Origin: Vicinamibacterales bacterium | GTDB lineage: Bacteria; Acidobacteriota; Vicinamibacteria; Vicinamibacterales; SCN-69-37 | DNA: 64,000 nucleotides | Direction of reading: 5' to 3' | Assembly: GCA_030827135.1 (NCBI GenBank) | Contig: JAURFE010000002.1 | Coordinates: forward strand, 310,001 to 374,000 | Part shown: one piece after another, positions 17,236 through 25,343 of the stretch | Layout of the letters: the number at the start of each line of letters is the position of its first letter | How positions within the stretch are numbered: the stretch's first letter is position 1 | The notes under the pieces: model-generated | The model's input: only the letters and a program-made list of their open reading frames with translations | Databases searched by the model: none | Told to the model about the DNA's origin: nothing | Position numbers and translations under genes: made by a program

Positions 17236-17283
17236 CCCAAGGGCTTCAGCCCCTGGGTCGACACGAGGGCTGAAGCCCTCGTG
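17236..17283. repeat. Pair of adjacent inverted repeats
   Basis: 17236-17257 is an imperfect inverted repeat (CCCAAGGGCT, TC, AGCCCCTGGG; one mismatch). 17262-17283 is a perfect 10-bp inverted repeat (CACGAGGGCT, GA, AGCCCTCGTG). Both share the GGGCT-AGCCC heart. They lie between tilS and the tRNA gene. No T-run follows on either strand, so they do not look like ordinary terminators. Confidence 0.65.
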
Positions 17284-17306
17284 CTCCGAAGAACGTGCTG
17301 GAAAAA

Positions 17307-17383
17307 TGGTGCCGGTGCAGGGACTTGAACCCCGGACCCTGCGGATATGAGCCGCATGCTCTAACCAGCTGAGCTACACCGGC
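17307..17383 (-). tRNA. tRNA with CAT anticodon (elongator Met, or Ile2)
   Basis: A 77-nt cloverleaf including an encoded CCA. The acceptor stem GCCGGTG pairs with CACCGGC, the D-arm is GCTC...GAGC, the anticodon stem TGCGG/CCGCA holds loop CTCATAT (anticodon CAT), and the T-arm is CGGGG-TTCAAGT-CCCTG (one G-T pair). G1 pairs with C72 and the anticodon stem lacks the three G-C pairs of initiator tRNA, so it is not tRNA(fMet). Elongator Met is the default call; Ile2, the substrate of the adjacent TilS, cannot be excluded by eye. Confidence 0.93.
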
Positions 17384-17402
17384 AAAGACTGTTGATGATA
17401 CC

Positions 17403-17682
17403 TCAGGTCAGGTCGGGGCCGAAGCGCGCCAGGAGGTCATGGCCCCCCAATGGAGTGGGTGATCCACCGCATTGGCGCCATCACGGGCTCCGGGACCACC
17501 GCCGGCGTGACCAGAAATCCGGATTCATCCAGCTGCGCGAGCGAACGGCCGACCACTCCAGAGTCAAGAGCCGGATTGGAGTCCGCGGCCGCGGGAAACG
17601 GCCTGTCGGTGATCGTGAGGTGGGGATTCAGTCGCCGGCAGAAGTCGGGATCGCCATCCGGCCGCGCCATAGGCGGCGTCAT
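17403..17682 (-). pseudogene. Small gene after queA, apparently frameshifted in a G6 run
   Basis: The ATG at 17682 overlaps the queA stop (ATGA), so it is placed for translational coupling. The frame stops at 17437 after 81 codons. Dropping one G from the G6 run near 17440-17450 would extend it by about 11 codons (HDLLARFGPDLT) to a TGA at 17403, giving about 92 aa. The segment LDESGFLVTPAVVPEPVMAPM faintly resembles the start of phytanoyl-CoA dioxygenase-like proteins, but the catalytic part is missing. It could be a gene remnant, a true small protein or a sequencing error. Confidence 0.35.
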
Positions 17683-18725
17683 CTTATCAACATGGCATCA
17701 CCGTAACTGTAGAAGGTGAAGCCGCGCGCAATCGCATCCCGATACGCGGCCAGCACCAGGTCGCGTCCGGCAAACGCCGACACCAGCAGCAGCAGCGACG
17801 ATTTCGGCAGGTGGAAATTTGTCAGCAACATGTCCACAGCCCGGAACGAGTGACCCGGCAGAATGCAGAGATCGGTCGCGTCCACACCTGCGGTGACCTG
17901 CCCTGTCGCGCGCGCGGCCGACTCAAGCGCCCGCGTCGTGGTGGTGCCGATCGCCACCACGCGCCCGCCACGCGCACGCGTGCCCGCCATCTCCGCTGCC
18001 GCCGCGGCCGACACCACGAACCGTTCGGCATCCACCCGATGATTCGCAATATCCTCCACCTTCACCGGTTTGAAGGTGCCGTACCCGACGTGCAACGTGA
18101 CGGTCGCCTGCGCAATGCCCTTCGCCGCGAGCGCCGCCGTCAGCGCGGCATCAAAGTGCAGGCCGGCCGTCGGCGCCGCTATCGACCCGACCTCGCGGGC
18201 AAACATCGTCTGATACCGCTCGCGGTCCTCGGCAGCATCAGGCCGGCGGATGTAGGGCGGCAGCGGAATGTGTCCGAGGCGATCGATCGCGTCCGCCACC
18301 GACACCCCTGTGGATGCCAGACGCACACAGCGGCGGCCGTCCGCATCACGCGACTGGATGGTGCCCTGCAGCGTGACGCCCGGCGCGCGAACGGCCTCCG
18401 TGAAATCGATTGTCGCACCGATGGGCAGCCGCTGGCCCGGCTGCACCAGCGCCCACCAGTCATCTCCGGATTCCGGATGCAGCAACAGACACTCGGCGCG
18501 CCCACCGCCGGCGCGACGGCCCAGCAGTCGCGCGGGAAATACCCGTGAATCGTTCGCCACCACCAGATCGCCCGGCGACAGCCACTCCGCAAGATCCGCC
18601 ACCCGGGACTCGGACCATGTGCCTGTCGCCCGATCAACGACCAGCATCCGGGACGCCCCTCGCGGACGCGGATGCTGCGCGATCAACGACTCGGGCAGAT
18701 CGAAGTCAAACTCGGAAAGACGCAT
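17679..18725 (-). CDS. queA: S-adenosylmethionine:tRNA ribosyltransferase-isomerase QueA
   Basis: Transfers and isomerises the ribosyl part of SAM onto preQ1-modified tRNA, giving epoxyqueuosine. It is 348 aa with the family N-terminus MRLSEFDFDLPESLIAQHP, then GDLVVANDSRVFPARL, PLPPYIRR, SIAAPTAGLHFD, TLHVGYGTFKPV, IGTTTTRALESA and the C-terminal LLTNFHLPKSSLLLLVSAFAG. With queC and queE this gives three queuosine steps in the window. tgt is not seen here. Confidence 0.97.
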   Translation of the reverse strand: MRLSEFDFDLPESLIAQHPRPRGASRMLVVDRATGTWSESRVADLAEWLSPGDLVVANDSRVFPARLLGRRAGGGRAECLLLHPESGDDWWALVQPGQRLPIGATIDFTEAVRAPGVTLQGTIQSRDADGRRCVRLASTGVSVADAIDRLGHIPLPPYIRRPDAAEDRERYQTMFAREVGSIAAPTAGLHFDAALTAALAAKGIAQATVTLHVGYGTFKPVKVEDIANHRVDAERFVVSAAAAAEMAGTRARGGRVVAIGTTTTRALESAARATGQVTAGVDATDLCILPGHSFRAVDMLLTNFHLPKSSLLLLVSAFAGRDLVLAAYRDAIARGFTFYSYGDAMLIR

Positions 18726-18782
18726 GCGGACATGTTACTGGGCGGATGGGCGGATGGGCGGATGAGAGATGCTAGTGGGCGC

Positions 18783-20540
18783 ATGTACGGGGCGACGTGG
18801 GATGGGGTGGGCACCGGGTTCAGCGTGTGGTCGCGTGCGACGCGGGTGGAGTTGTGTCTGTTTGACGCGGCTGATGCGGTGCGGGAGCGGACGCGCATTC
18901 CGATGGAGAGCGACGCGCATCAGTGGCACGTGTACGTTCCCGGCGCAGGCCCGGGCACGATCTACGGCTTCCGCACGGACCTGACGCCCGGTGTGCTCTT
19001 TGACCCGTACGGCCGCGCGTTCGCGGAAACGTTTTCGTGGACGCACGGACGGACGCCGCGGGCGGTGGTCATCGACGACCGCTTTGACTGGGGCGCCGAC
19101 CGTTCCCCACGCACCCCGTGGACAGAGACGGTCATCTACGAAATGCACGTCAAGGGATTCACGGCGAGACATCCCGACATTCCGCCTGGGCTTCGGGGCA
19201 CATACGCCGGACTGGCCTCCGCCCCCGCCATCGCGCACCTGCGGTCACTGGGCGTCACGGCCGTGGAATTGCTGCCGGTGCACGCCCGGGTGGACGAACC
19301 GGCGCTCCAGGCGCGCGGCCTGACGAACTACTGGGGCTACAACACGCTCGGTTTCTTCGCCCCCGAGCCACGGCTCGCCGCCGCGCGCTCGCCACAGGGT
19401 GTGGTTGATGAATTCAAATCGATGGTCCGCGCCCTCCACACGGCCGGCATCGAGGTGCTGCTCGACGTGGTCTACAACCACACGGCCGAGGGCCACGAGA
19501 CCGGCCCGACGCTCTCCATGCGCGGGCTCGACCCCGCCCGTTATTACCGCCACCGCGCCGACGACCCGACCCGGTACGACGATGTCACCGGCTGCGGCAA
19601 CACGCTCGATACGCGCCAGCCGCTCGTGCGCCGCCTGATTCTCGACAGCCTCCGATACTGGGTGGAGGAAATGCACGTCGACGGATTCCGTTTTGACCTC
19701 GCGTCGGCGCTGGCCCGGGGCGACCATCACTTCGATCCCGCCGCGCCCGTGCTCCGCGAGATCCAGGACGACCCGGTGCTCTCTCCCGTCAAGCGCATCG
19801 CCGAACCGTGGGACGCGACCGCAGAGGGATATCAGGTCGGGCACTTCCCCGCCGGCTGGGCCGAGTGGAATGGCCGCTACCGCGATGACGTCCGGCGGTA
19901 CTGGCGCCGGGACGCGGGCACACGCGCCGCACTGGCGACACGCCTGTCCGGCAGCAGCGACCTGTACGGCGCCCCGGGACGGGGTCCGACCGCCAGCATC
20001 AACTTCGTGACCTCACACGACGGATTCACGCTCGCGGATCTCGTGGCGTATGCCCACAAACACAACGCCGGCAACGGCGAAGACAATCGCGACGGGGACT
20101 CGCACAACCTGAGCCAGAACTTCGGGATCGAGGGGCCCACTCACGAACCGGCCGTGCGCGCCGCACGCGCTGCCGCACAACGCGACTTCTTCCGCACCCT
20201 CTTCGCGTCGCTTGGCGTTCCGATGATCAGCGGCGGCGACGAACTCGGCCGTACGCAGATGGGCAACAACAACGCCTACTGCCAGGACTCGGCGGTCAGT
20301 TGGACACCCTGGAGCGTGGACGACGGCGCCGACCTCGCGCTGCTCGACTACGTACGTGCGCTGGCCGCGTGGCGACGCGCCACGCCGGGCCTTGCGCGGT
20401 CGACCTTTTTCGCTCCGGGCAGCGGGGATGTTGAATGGCGGCGCCCCGACGGCTCGCCGATGACCGAGGCGGACTGGCACGACGCCCACGCGCGCGGGCT
20501 GATCATGCGCGTGGGGGACGTGGAGATCGTGTTTGACTGA
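18783..20540 (+). CDS. glgX: Glycogen debranching enzyme GlgX-like isoamylase, C-terminally shortened
   Basis: A GH13 isoamylase/debranching enzyme hydrolysing alpha-1,6 branches of glycogen. An N-terminal CBM48 (FSVWSRATRVELCLFD...GTIYGFR) is followed by the catalytic barrel: LLDVVYNHTAEG, nucleophile region DGFRFDLASAL, acid region RIAEPWD and FVTSHDGFTLADL; NYWGYNTLGFFAPEP is the GlgX block. The start is taken as ATG 18783; the longer frame upstream runs through GGGCGGAT repeats. The protein (585 aa) ends at MRVGDVEIVFD, where homologues continue into the rest of a C-terminal beta domain, and a REP hairpin starts two bases after the stop codon. Confidence 0.9.
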   Translation: MYGATWDGVGTGFSVWSRATRVELCLFDAADAVRERTRIPMESDAHQWHVYVPGAGPGTIYGFRTDLTPGVLFDPYGRAFAETFSWTHGRTPRAVVIDDRFDWGADRSPRTPWTETVIYEMHVKGFTARHPDIPPGLRGTYAGLASAPAIAHLRSLGVTAVELLPVHARVDEPALQARGLTNYWGYNTLGFFAPEPRLAAARSPQGVVDEFKSMVRALHTAGIEVLLDVVYNHTAEGHETGPTLSMRGLDPARYYRHRADDPTRYDDVTGCGNTLDTRQPLVRRLILDSLRYWVEEMHVDGFRFDLASALARGDHHFDPAAPVLREIQDDPVLSPVKRIAEPWDATAEGYQVGHFPAGWAEWNGRYRDDVRRYWRRDAGTRAALATRLSGSSDLYGAPGRGPTASINFVTSHDGFTLADLVAYAHKHNAGNGEDNRDGDSHNLSQNFGIEGPTHEPAVRAARAAAQRDFFRTLFASLGVPMISGGDELGRTQMGNNNAYCQDSAVSWTPWSVDDGADLALLDYVRALAAWRRATPGLARSTFFAPGSGDVEWRRPDGSPMTEADWHDAHARGLIMRVGDVEIVFD

Positions 20541-20541
20541 T

Positions 20542-20568
20542 GGCGCGCTACCACCCAGCGCGCCCTAC
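20542..20568 (-). repeat. REP-like hairpin, copy 11 (between convergent genes, supplies fabH stop)
   Basis: On the minus strand: GTAG, stem GGCGCGCT, loop GGGTGGT, stem AGCGCGCC. It fills the gap between the glgX stop and the fabH stop, and its TAG is the fabH stop codon. The hairpin could act as a bidirectional terminator. Confidence 0.8.
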
Positions 20569-21560
20569 AGCGACCAGCGCAGCAACACCGACCCGACGGT
20601 GAAGCCGGCGCCAACCGAAGTCAGCAGCACGAGATCGCCGCGCTTGAGTCGGCCGTCCGTGCGCGCGTCGGCCAGCGCCAGCGGAATCGTCCCGGCGGTC
20701 GTGTTGCCGAACCGTTCGAGATTAATAATGACCTTCTCGGGAGCGAGGCCGATGCGCTCCGCCGTCGCCTCGATGATGCGGCGATTCGCCTGATGGGACA
20801 CGAACAGATCGAGATCGGCGCCCGTAAGCCCGTGCCGCTCAAGCAGGCGCTGCGCGATCTCGCCGCTCTTCTTCACGGCAAACTTGAACACGGCCGCCCC
20901 GTCCTGCTTCACGTAGTGCTGCCGCTGGTCGACGGTCTCATGGGACGCCGGGCGGCGGCTGCCCCCGGCCGGCATACAGAGCGACGGCCCGCCGTGGCCG
21001 TCAATTTCGTGCAGAAAGTCGATCAGGCACGGCTCATCCGGCGCGGCCACCGACAACACCACCGCGCCTGCCCCGTCACCAAACAACACACACGTGGAGC
21101 GATCGGTGTAGTCGATGATGCTCGACATCACGTCGGCCCCAATCACGAGGGCGTGGTCCACGGCGCCCGACGCCACCATCTTCCAGCCCACCGTGAGCGA
21201 ATAGGTGAATCCTGAACACGCCGCACCCAGGTCAAACCCCCAGGCCTTCGTGGCGCCGATCTTCGCCTGCAGCACACACGCCGTGCTCGGGAAGACGGTA
21301 TCCGGCGTGGTGGTGCCCACGACGATGAAACCGATGTCGGCGGGCGTCAGGCCCGCCTCGGCGATCGCCGCCCGCGCGGCCGGCTCCGCGATATCGGACG
21401 TGGCCATGCCGGGGTCGACAATGTGCCGTTCCTTGATGCCCGTGCGCTGGAGGATCCACTCGTTGGAGGTCTCGACCAGCTTCTCCAGGTCGTCATTGGT
21501 CAGCACATGCGGGGGGACAAACGTCGACAACCCCGCAACCTTCACCGGTCGTATCACCAC
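20565..21560 (-). CDS. fabH: 3-oxoacyl-ACP synthase III (KAS III) FabH
   Basis: Condenses acetyl-CoA with malonyl-ACP to start fatty acid synthesis. The catalytic triad is visible: C115 in GAACSGF, His in SHQANRRI and Asn in FGNTTAGT. At 331 aa it is full length, and the C-terminus [15 protein letters not shown] is normal, so the REP at its stop codon did not shorten it. The start overlaps the ruvB stop by seven bases. Confidence 0.96.
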   Translation of the reverse strand: MVIRPVKVAGLSTFVPPHVLTNDDLEKLVETSNEWILQRTGIKERHIVDPGMATSDIAEPAARAAIAEAGLTPADIGFIVVGTTTPDTVFPSTACVLQAKIGATKAWGFDLGAACSGFTYSLTVGWKMVASGAVDHALVIGADVMSSIIDYTDRSTCVLFGDGAGAVVLSVAAPDEPCLIDFLHEIDGHGGPSLCMPAGGSRRPASHETVDQRQHYVKQDGAAVFKFAVKKSGEIAQRLLERHGLTGADLDLFVSHQANRRIIEATAERIGLAPEKVIINLERFGNTTAGTIPLALADARTDGRLKRGDLVLLTSVGAGFTVGSVLLRWSL

Positions 21561-22570
21561 AAACGATCCTTTCCTGGTGCCATCAGTCCGAAGTAGTCAT
21601 ACGCGCGCGCGGTGGCGACCCGGCCGCGCGACGTGCGTTCGAGGAATCCGATCTGAATCAGATACGGCTCGTAGATGTCCTCGATCGCGTCCCGTTCTTC
21701 CCCAATGGCGGCTGCAAGGCTGCTCAGCCCCACCGGCCCGCCGCCAAACTTGTCGATGATCGTCCGCAGCAACCGGCGGTCGGCTTCATCAAAGCCGTGC
21801 GCATCCACTTCGAGCAGCTTCAGCGCTTCGTGGCACACCTCGGCCGTGATGATGCCATCGGCCCGCACCTGCGCAAAATCCCGGATGCGCCGCAGCAGCC
21901 GGTTCGCGATGCGCGGCGTCCCGCGCGACCGCCGCGCGATTTCCTCCGCCGCTCCCGCCGACGTTTCCACCCCGAGAATGCGCGCGGACCGCGTCACGAT
22001 CTCGGTCAGATCCACGTCCTGGTAGAAGTCCAACCGGTGGACGATCCCGAACCGCGCGCGCAGCGGCGACGTCAGCAACCCGGCTCGCGTCGTCGCACCG
22101 ATGAGCGTGAACGGCTGCAGCGGCACCTTCACCGACCGGGCACTCGGGCCCTGACCGATGAGAATGTCGAGTTCAAAGTCCTCCATCGCCGGATAGAGGA
22201 TTTCCTCGATCACCGGACTCATCCGATGGATTTCGTCGATAAAGAGGACCTCGCGCGCCTGCAGGTTCGTCAGCATCGCCGCCAGATCGCCCGGCTTTTC
22301 GAGCACGGGGCCCGACGTCGACCGCACCGCCACGCCAAGTTCGTTCGCGATCACGTACGCCAGCGTGGTCTTGCCCAGCCCCGGCGGGCCGTACACCAGC
22401 ACGTGGTCCAGCGCTTCCCCGCGCTGCCGCGTCGCTTCGATCGACACATGCAGGTTCTCCCGCACCCGGTCCTGGCCGATGTATTCGTTCAGTGTGCGCG
22501 GACGCAATCCGGCGTCGTACTGCGCGTCATCGTCGACGGGACGTGCGTTGACCAGGGTCTCGTCTTTCAC
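21554..22570 (-). CDS. ruvB: Holliday junction branch-migration helicase RuvB
   Basis: AAA+ motor of the RuvAB complex. Walker [12 protein letters not shown], Walker [11 protein letters not shown], sensor-1 [18 protein letters not shown], and the C-terminal winged helix [21 protein letters not shown]...FLERTSRGR. It is 338 aa with a GTG start (22570). It lies 13 bases after ruvA in the order yebC-ruvC-ruvA-ruvB-fabH. Confidence 0.97.
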   Translation of the reverse strand: MKDETLVNARPVDDDAQYDAGLRPRTLNEYIGQDRVRENLHVSIEATRQRGEALDHVLVYGPPGLGKTTLAYVIANELGVAVRSTSGPVLEKPGDLAAMLTNLQAREVLFIDEIHRMSPVIEEILYPAMEDFELDILIGQGPSARSVKVPLQPFTLIGATTRAGLLTSPLRARFGIVHRLDFYQDVDLTEIVTRSARILGVETSAGAAEEIARRSRGTPRIANRLLRRIRDFAQVRADGIITAEVCHEALKLLEVDAHGFDEADRRLLRTIIDKFGGGPVGLSSLAAAIGEERDAIEDIYEPYLIQIGFLERTSRGRVATARAYDYFGLMAPGKDRLW

Positions 22571-22583
22571 CGGGCAGCCCCCG

Positions 22584-23192
22584 TCATCGCGCGAGTTCCT
22601 TCAGGACGTCACGCAGGGTCTGTTCGAACGCCGCGGGCTCGCCCTCACGCCCCAACACACGGTCCGCGGCCTTCTCGGCTGTCGCGCGCTGATAGCCGAG
22701 GTTCGCCAGGGCCGAGAGCACGTCCTCCCGGATGCTGTCGCCCTGCGCCATCGGTGCCGTCGGACCACCACCGACGTCTTCCTGCGCGAGACGGTCCTTC
22801 AGGTCCACCACGAGGCGCTCTGCGGTCTTGCGTCCCACACCGGGAATCGCCGTCAACCGGCCGAGGTCATTGCTGCGGATGGCGCGTACGAGTTCCTGCG
22901 GCTCGAGGCCGGACAACACGGCGAGGGCGAGCTTCGGGCCCACGCCGCTCACGCCGATGAGGCGCTCGAACAGATTCTGTTCAAGGTCCGTGGCAAACCC
23001 GAACAACTGCAGCACGTCCTCACGCACGTGCGTATGGATCCGGAGCGTGACGCGCGCTCCCGGATCCCCCAGCGTGTAGATCGTATAGAGCGGAGCCCAC
23101 ACTTCGTAGCCGACGCCGCTCACGTCGATCACGATGCGCTGGGGACGACGCGCGTCCTTGACGGCGAGGACGCCGGTCAGGGAGGCGATCAC
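22584..23192 (-). CDS. ruvA: Holliday junction-binding protein RuvA
   Basis: The tetrameric junction-binding subunit, 202 aa from GTG 23192, whose GTGA overlaps the ruvC stop. N-terminal OB-fold: [11 protein letters not shown]...[11 protein letters not shown]. Helix-hairpin-helix motifs: [16 protein letters not shown] and [21 protein letters not shown]. The C-terminal domain III ([21 protein letters not shown]) contacts RuvB. The frame is open far upstream, but that part is antisense to conserved ruvC sequence. Confidence 0.96.
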   Translation of the reverse strand: MIASLTGVLAVKDARRPQRIVIDVSGVGYEVWAPLYTIYTLGDPGARVTLRIHTHVREDVLQLFGFATDLEQNLFERLIGVSGVGPKLALAVLSGLEPQELVRAIRSNDLGRLTAIPGVGRKTAERLVVDLKDRLAQEDVGGGPTAPMAQGDSIREDVLSALANLGYQRATAEKAADRVLGREGEPAAFEQTLRDVLKELAR

Positions 23193-23755
23193 GGCGCCTG
23201 CCGCCGCGTCGTCGCTGCGGGCTTGTAGTCGCGCCAGTTGCGAAGGTGTTTCGGCAGGGCGCGCGTGGCCCGCGCTTCGAGCGCCGAGGTGCCGGAGTGC
23301 ACATGACACAGCGCCGCCGCGAGGGCGTCCGCCGCGTCGTGGGGCGTGGGAACCTCGGCGAGGCCCAGCAGCAGTTTCACCATCTGCTGCATCTGCACCT
23401 TGTCGGCACGGCCAAATCCCACCACCGCGAGTTTGATCTCCGCCGGGGTGTATTCCACGATCGGCAGGCCCAGTTGCTGGGCCGCGAGCAGCGCCACACC
23501 ACGGGCGTGTCCGAGTTGCAGCGCCGACCGGACATTCTTGGCGTAGAACAGATTCTCGACCACCACGCACGCCGGCGCGGTGTCACGCAGCAGGCGCGCG
23601 AGTCCGTCGTGAATGACATGCAGTCGTTCGGGAAAACTCGATCCTGCAGGCGGCGCCAGCGCGCCGCACACCACGAGGCGATGCCGGGTCCCGTCGGTCT
23701 CGACGCACCCGTAACCGGTGCGCGTCGAGCCCGGGTCAATCCCGAAAATTCTCAC
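23189..23755 (-). CDS. ruvC: Holliday junction endonuclease RuvC
   Basis: Resolves Holliday junctions. The start GTG 23755 (overlapping the yebC stop) gives MRIFGIDPGSTRTGYG with the first catalytic Asp; further acidic residues lie in VVVENLFYAKN, PAEIK and PHDAADALAAAL. It is 188 aa, with a basic C-terminal tail. Frame continuity upstream to 23803 is out of family. Confidence 0.96.
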   Translation of the reverse strand: MRIFGIDPGSTRTGYGCVETDGTRHRLVVCGALAPPAGSSFPERLHVIHDGLARLLRDTAPACVVVENLFYAKNVRSALQLGHARGVALLAAQQLGLPIVEYTPAEIKLAVVGFGRADKVQMQQMVKLLLGLAEVPTPHDAADALAAALCHVHSGTSALEARATRALPKHLRNWRDYKPAATTRRQAP

Positions 23756-24501
23756 GTCAGAGACGCCTCGATATCCTTTTCGTCGAAGTCGGCGTTGGTC
23801 CACACGTTGCGCGTGTCTTCGCTGTCGTCGAGCGCGTCCATCAGCTTCATCATCTGCTGGATGGCCTTGCCCTCAAGGGTGACGTAGTTCTTCGGCAACA
23901 TGGCCACCTCGGACCGGGTGGGTTCCACGCCGGTCGCCTTGATGGCGTCGAGCACCGCCTGATGGGCGTCCGGACCGCACGTGACCTCCCACGCGTCGCC
24001 ATCCTCGGTCATGTCGTCAGCCCCGGCCTCAAGGGCCACGTTCATCAGCACGTCTTCGGCCGCGGCCTTTTTGTCGACCACGACAAGGCCCTTCTTCTCG
24101 AACATCCAGCCCACGCTGTTCGCTTCGCCGAGGTTCCCGCCGTACTTGCCGAAGATGTGCCGGATTTCCGAGACCGTGCGATTGCGATTGTCCGTGATGG
24201 TATCCACCAGCACCGCCACGCCGCCCGGGCCGTAGCCCTCGTACATGATCTCGTCGTAGATCAGGCCTTCTTCTTCACCCGTGCCGCGACGAATCGCGCG
24301 CTTGATGTTGTCGGCAGGCATGTTCACCGATTTCGCTTCCGCGATGATCGTCCGAAGACGCGGGTTCATGTCGGGGTCGCCGCCGCCGTTCCTCGCGGCG
24401 ATGGTCAACTCCTTGATGATCCGGGTGAAGATCTTGCCGCGCTTGGCGTCAGCGGCGCCCTTCTTGTGTTTGATCGTGTGCCACTTTGAATGGCCTGACA
24501 T
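23752..24501 (-). CDS. yebC: YebC/PmpR-family DNA-binding/translation-associated protein
   Basis: A 249-aa TACO1/YebC protein with the invariant N-terminus MSGHSKWHTIKHKKGAADAK, RIIKELTIAARNGGGDPDMN, MPADNIKRAI and YEGYGPGGVAVLVD. Members have been described as regulators and as translation-associated factors. It heads the ruvC-ruvA-ruvB-fabH unit, a classic neighbourhood. GGGGAG lies before the ATG. Confidence 0.96.
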   Translation of the reverse strand: MSGHSKWHTIKHKKGAADAKRGKIFTRIIKELTIAARNGGGDPDMNPRLRTIIAEAKSVNMPADNIKRAIRRGTGEEEGLIYDEIMYEGYGPGGVAVLVDTITDNRNRTVSEIRHIFGKYGGNLGEANSVGWMFEKKGLVVVDKKAAAEDVLMNVALEAGADDMTEDGDAWEVTCGPDAHQAVLDAIKATGVEPTRSEVAMLPKNYVTLEGKAIQQMMKLMDALDDSEDTRNVWTNADFDEKDIEASLT

Positions 24502-24542
24502 GCCGTACTCCCCGCAATGAAACAGCCCCCTTGCGGGTGGCC

Positions 24543-24570
24543 AAAATAACGCTAAATGTTAACACGTCAA
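24543..24570 (-). promoter_or_regulatory. Candidate sigma-70-like promoter for yebC-ruvCAB-fabH
   Basis: Read on the minus strand: -35 TTGACG (24570-24565), 16-bp spacer, -10 TATTTT (24548-24543), about 42 bases before the yebC ATG. The -35 box overlaps the last codons of the upstream methyltransferase gene. Seen by eye only. Confidence 0.45.
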
Positions 24571-25343
24571 CGTTTACGGGCCAGAATCACCCAGGTGTCC
24601 GCCTCCGGATGCCAGACTTCCCCCCGATATCCGCCCAGCACGTTGTCCACCCGGAATCCAGCCCGCTCGAGCCGGGTGAGGACCTGTGCCATCGGCAACG
24701 TGCGGAACGTCAGTTGAAACTGGTGCCGCCGCACCGTGCGTCCCGTGCGGACCACGTACTGCTCGTCGAAGATGGTCAGCCCCTTGCGGCGATCCTGCCG
24801 CACCGATTCGACCAGCGTCAGCGTCGTGCCGGCCGAGAGGCGACCTTTCAACGGGATGCGACGCTCGTATTCCTCCCACGCGGACAGGTCAGGCACAAGG
24901 TCGATCGCCAGCAATCCTCCGCGCGACAGGCCGGCGGCTGCGGCGTCGAGGGTCGCGGTGACGTCCGCGTCACGGACCAGTGACTGCAGGAGGCCATAGG
25001 CCGCGATCACCGCCTTGAATCGCCGGGGGCGAAAGGGCCACGTGCGCACGTCTCCACGAACCAGCGCCGGTCGAAGGCCGGCGGGCATCCGGCGCAGGCG
25101 ACGACGGGCGCGGTCGAGCATGGGCTCGGAGCGGTCGACCCCGATGGTGCGGCCGGTATCTTCGCGGACGCGCGCCATCGGCGCGAGCAGGCGGCCGGTG
25201 CCGCAGCCGAGCTCAAGCAGATCGCCGTCGATCGACGCAGCGATCTTCCGCCAGAACGCGACGTCGCGGCGCCCAAGGGTGCGCGCGTTTTCCCAATCGT
25301 AGAAGGGCGCGTAGGCGTCCCACCCCTGCCAACCTTCAGACAT
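24567..25343 (-). CDS. Class I SAM-dependent methyltransferase, last gene of the lasso operon
   Basis: A 258-aa methyltransferase with motif I LLELGCGTGRLL, GVDRSEPMLDRARRR (acidic ribose-binding residue), DVRTWPFRPRRFKAVIA and LSRGGLLAIDLVPD. The substrate is unknown. The ATG at 25343 overlaps the ABC permease stop by eight bases, so it is co-transcribed with the lasso-type genes upstream and could act on the peptide; it could equally be an unrelated passenger. The next gene, yebC, seems to have its own promoter. Confidence 0.82.
   Translation of the reverse strand: MSEGWQGWDAYAPFYDWENARTLGRRDVAFWRKIAASIDGDLLELGCGTGRLLAPMARVREDTGRTIGVDRSEPMLDRARRRLRRMPAGLRPALVRGDVRTWPFRPRRFKAVIAAYGLLQSLVRDADVTATLDAAAAGLSRGGLLAIDLVPDLSAWEEYERRIPLKGRLSAGTTLTLVESVRQDRRKGLTIFDEQYVVRTGRTVRRHQFQLTFRTLPMAQVLTRLERAGFRVDNVLGGYRGEVWHPEADTWVILARKR

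Noticed and set aside
17236-17283. Inverted repeats considered as the tRNA or tilS terminator
   Set aside because: No T-run follows on either strand; better described as intergenic repeats.
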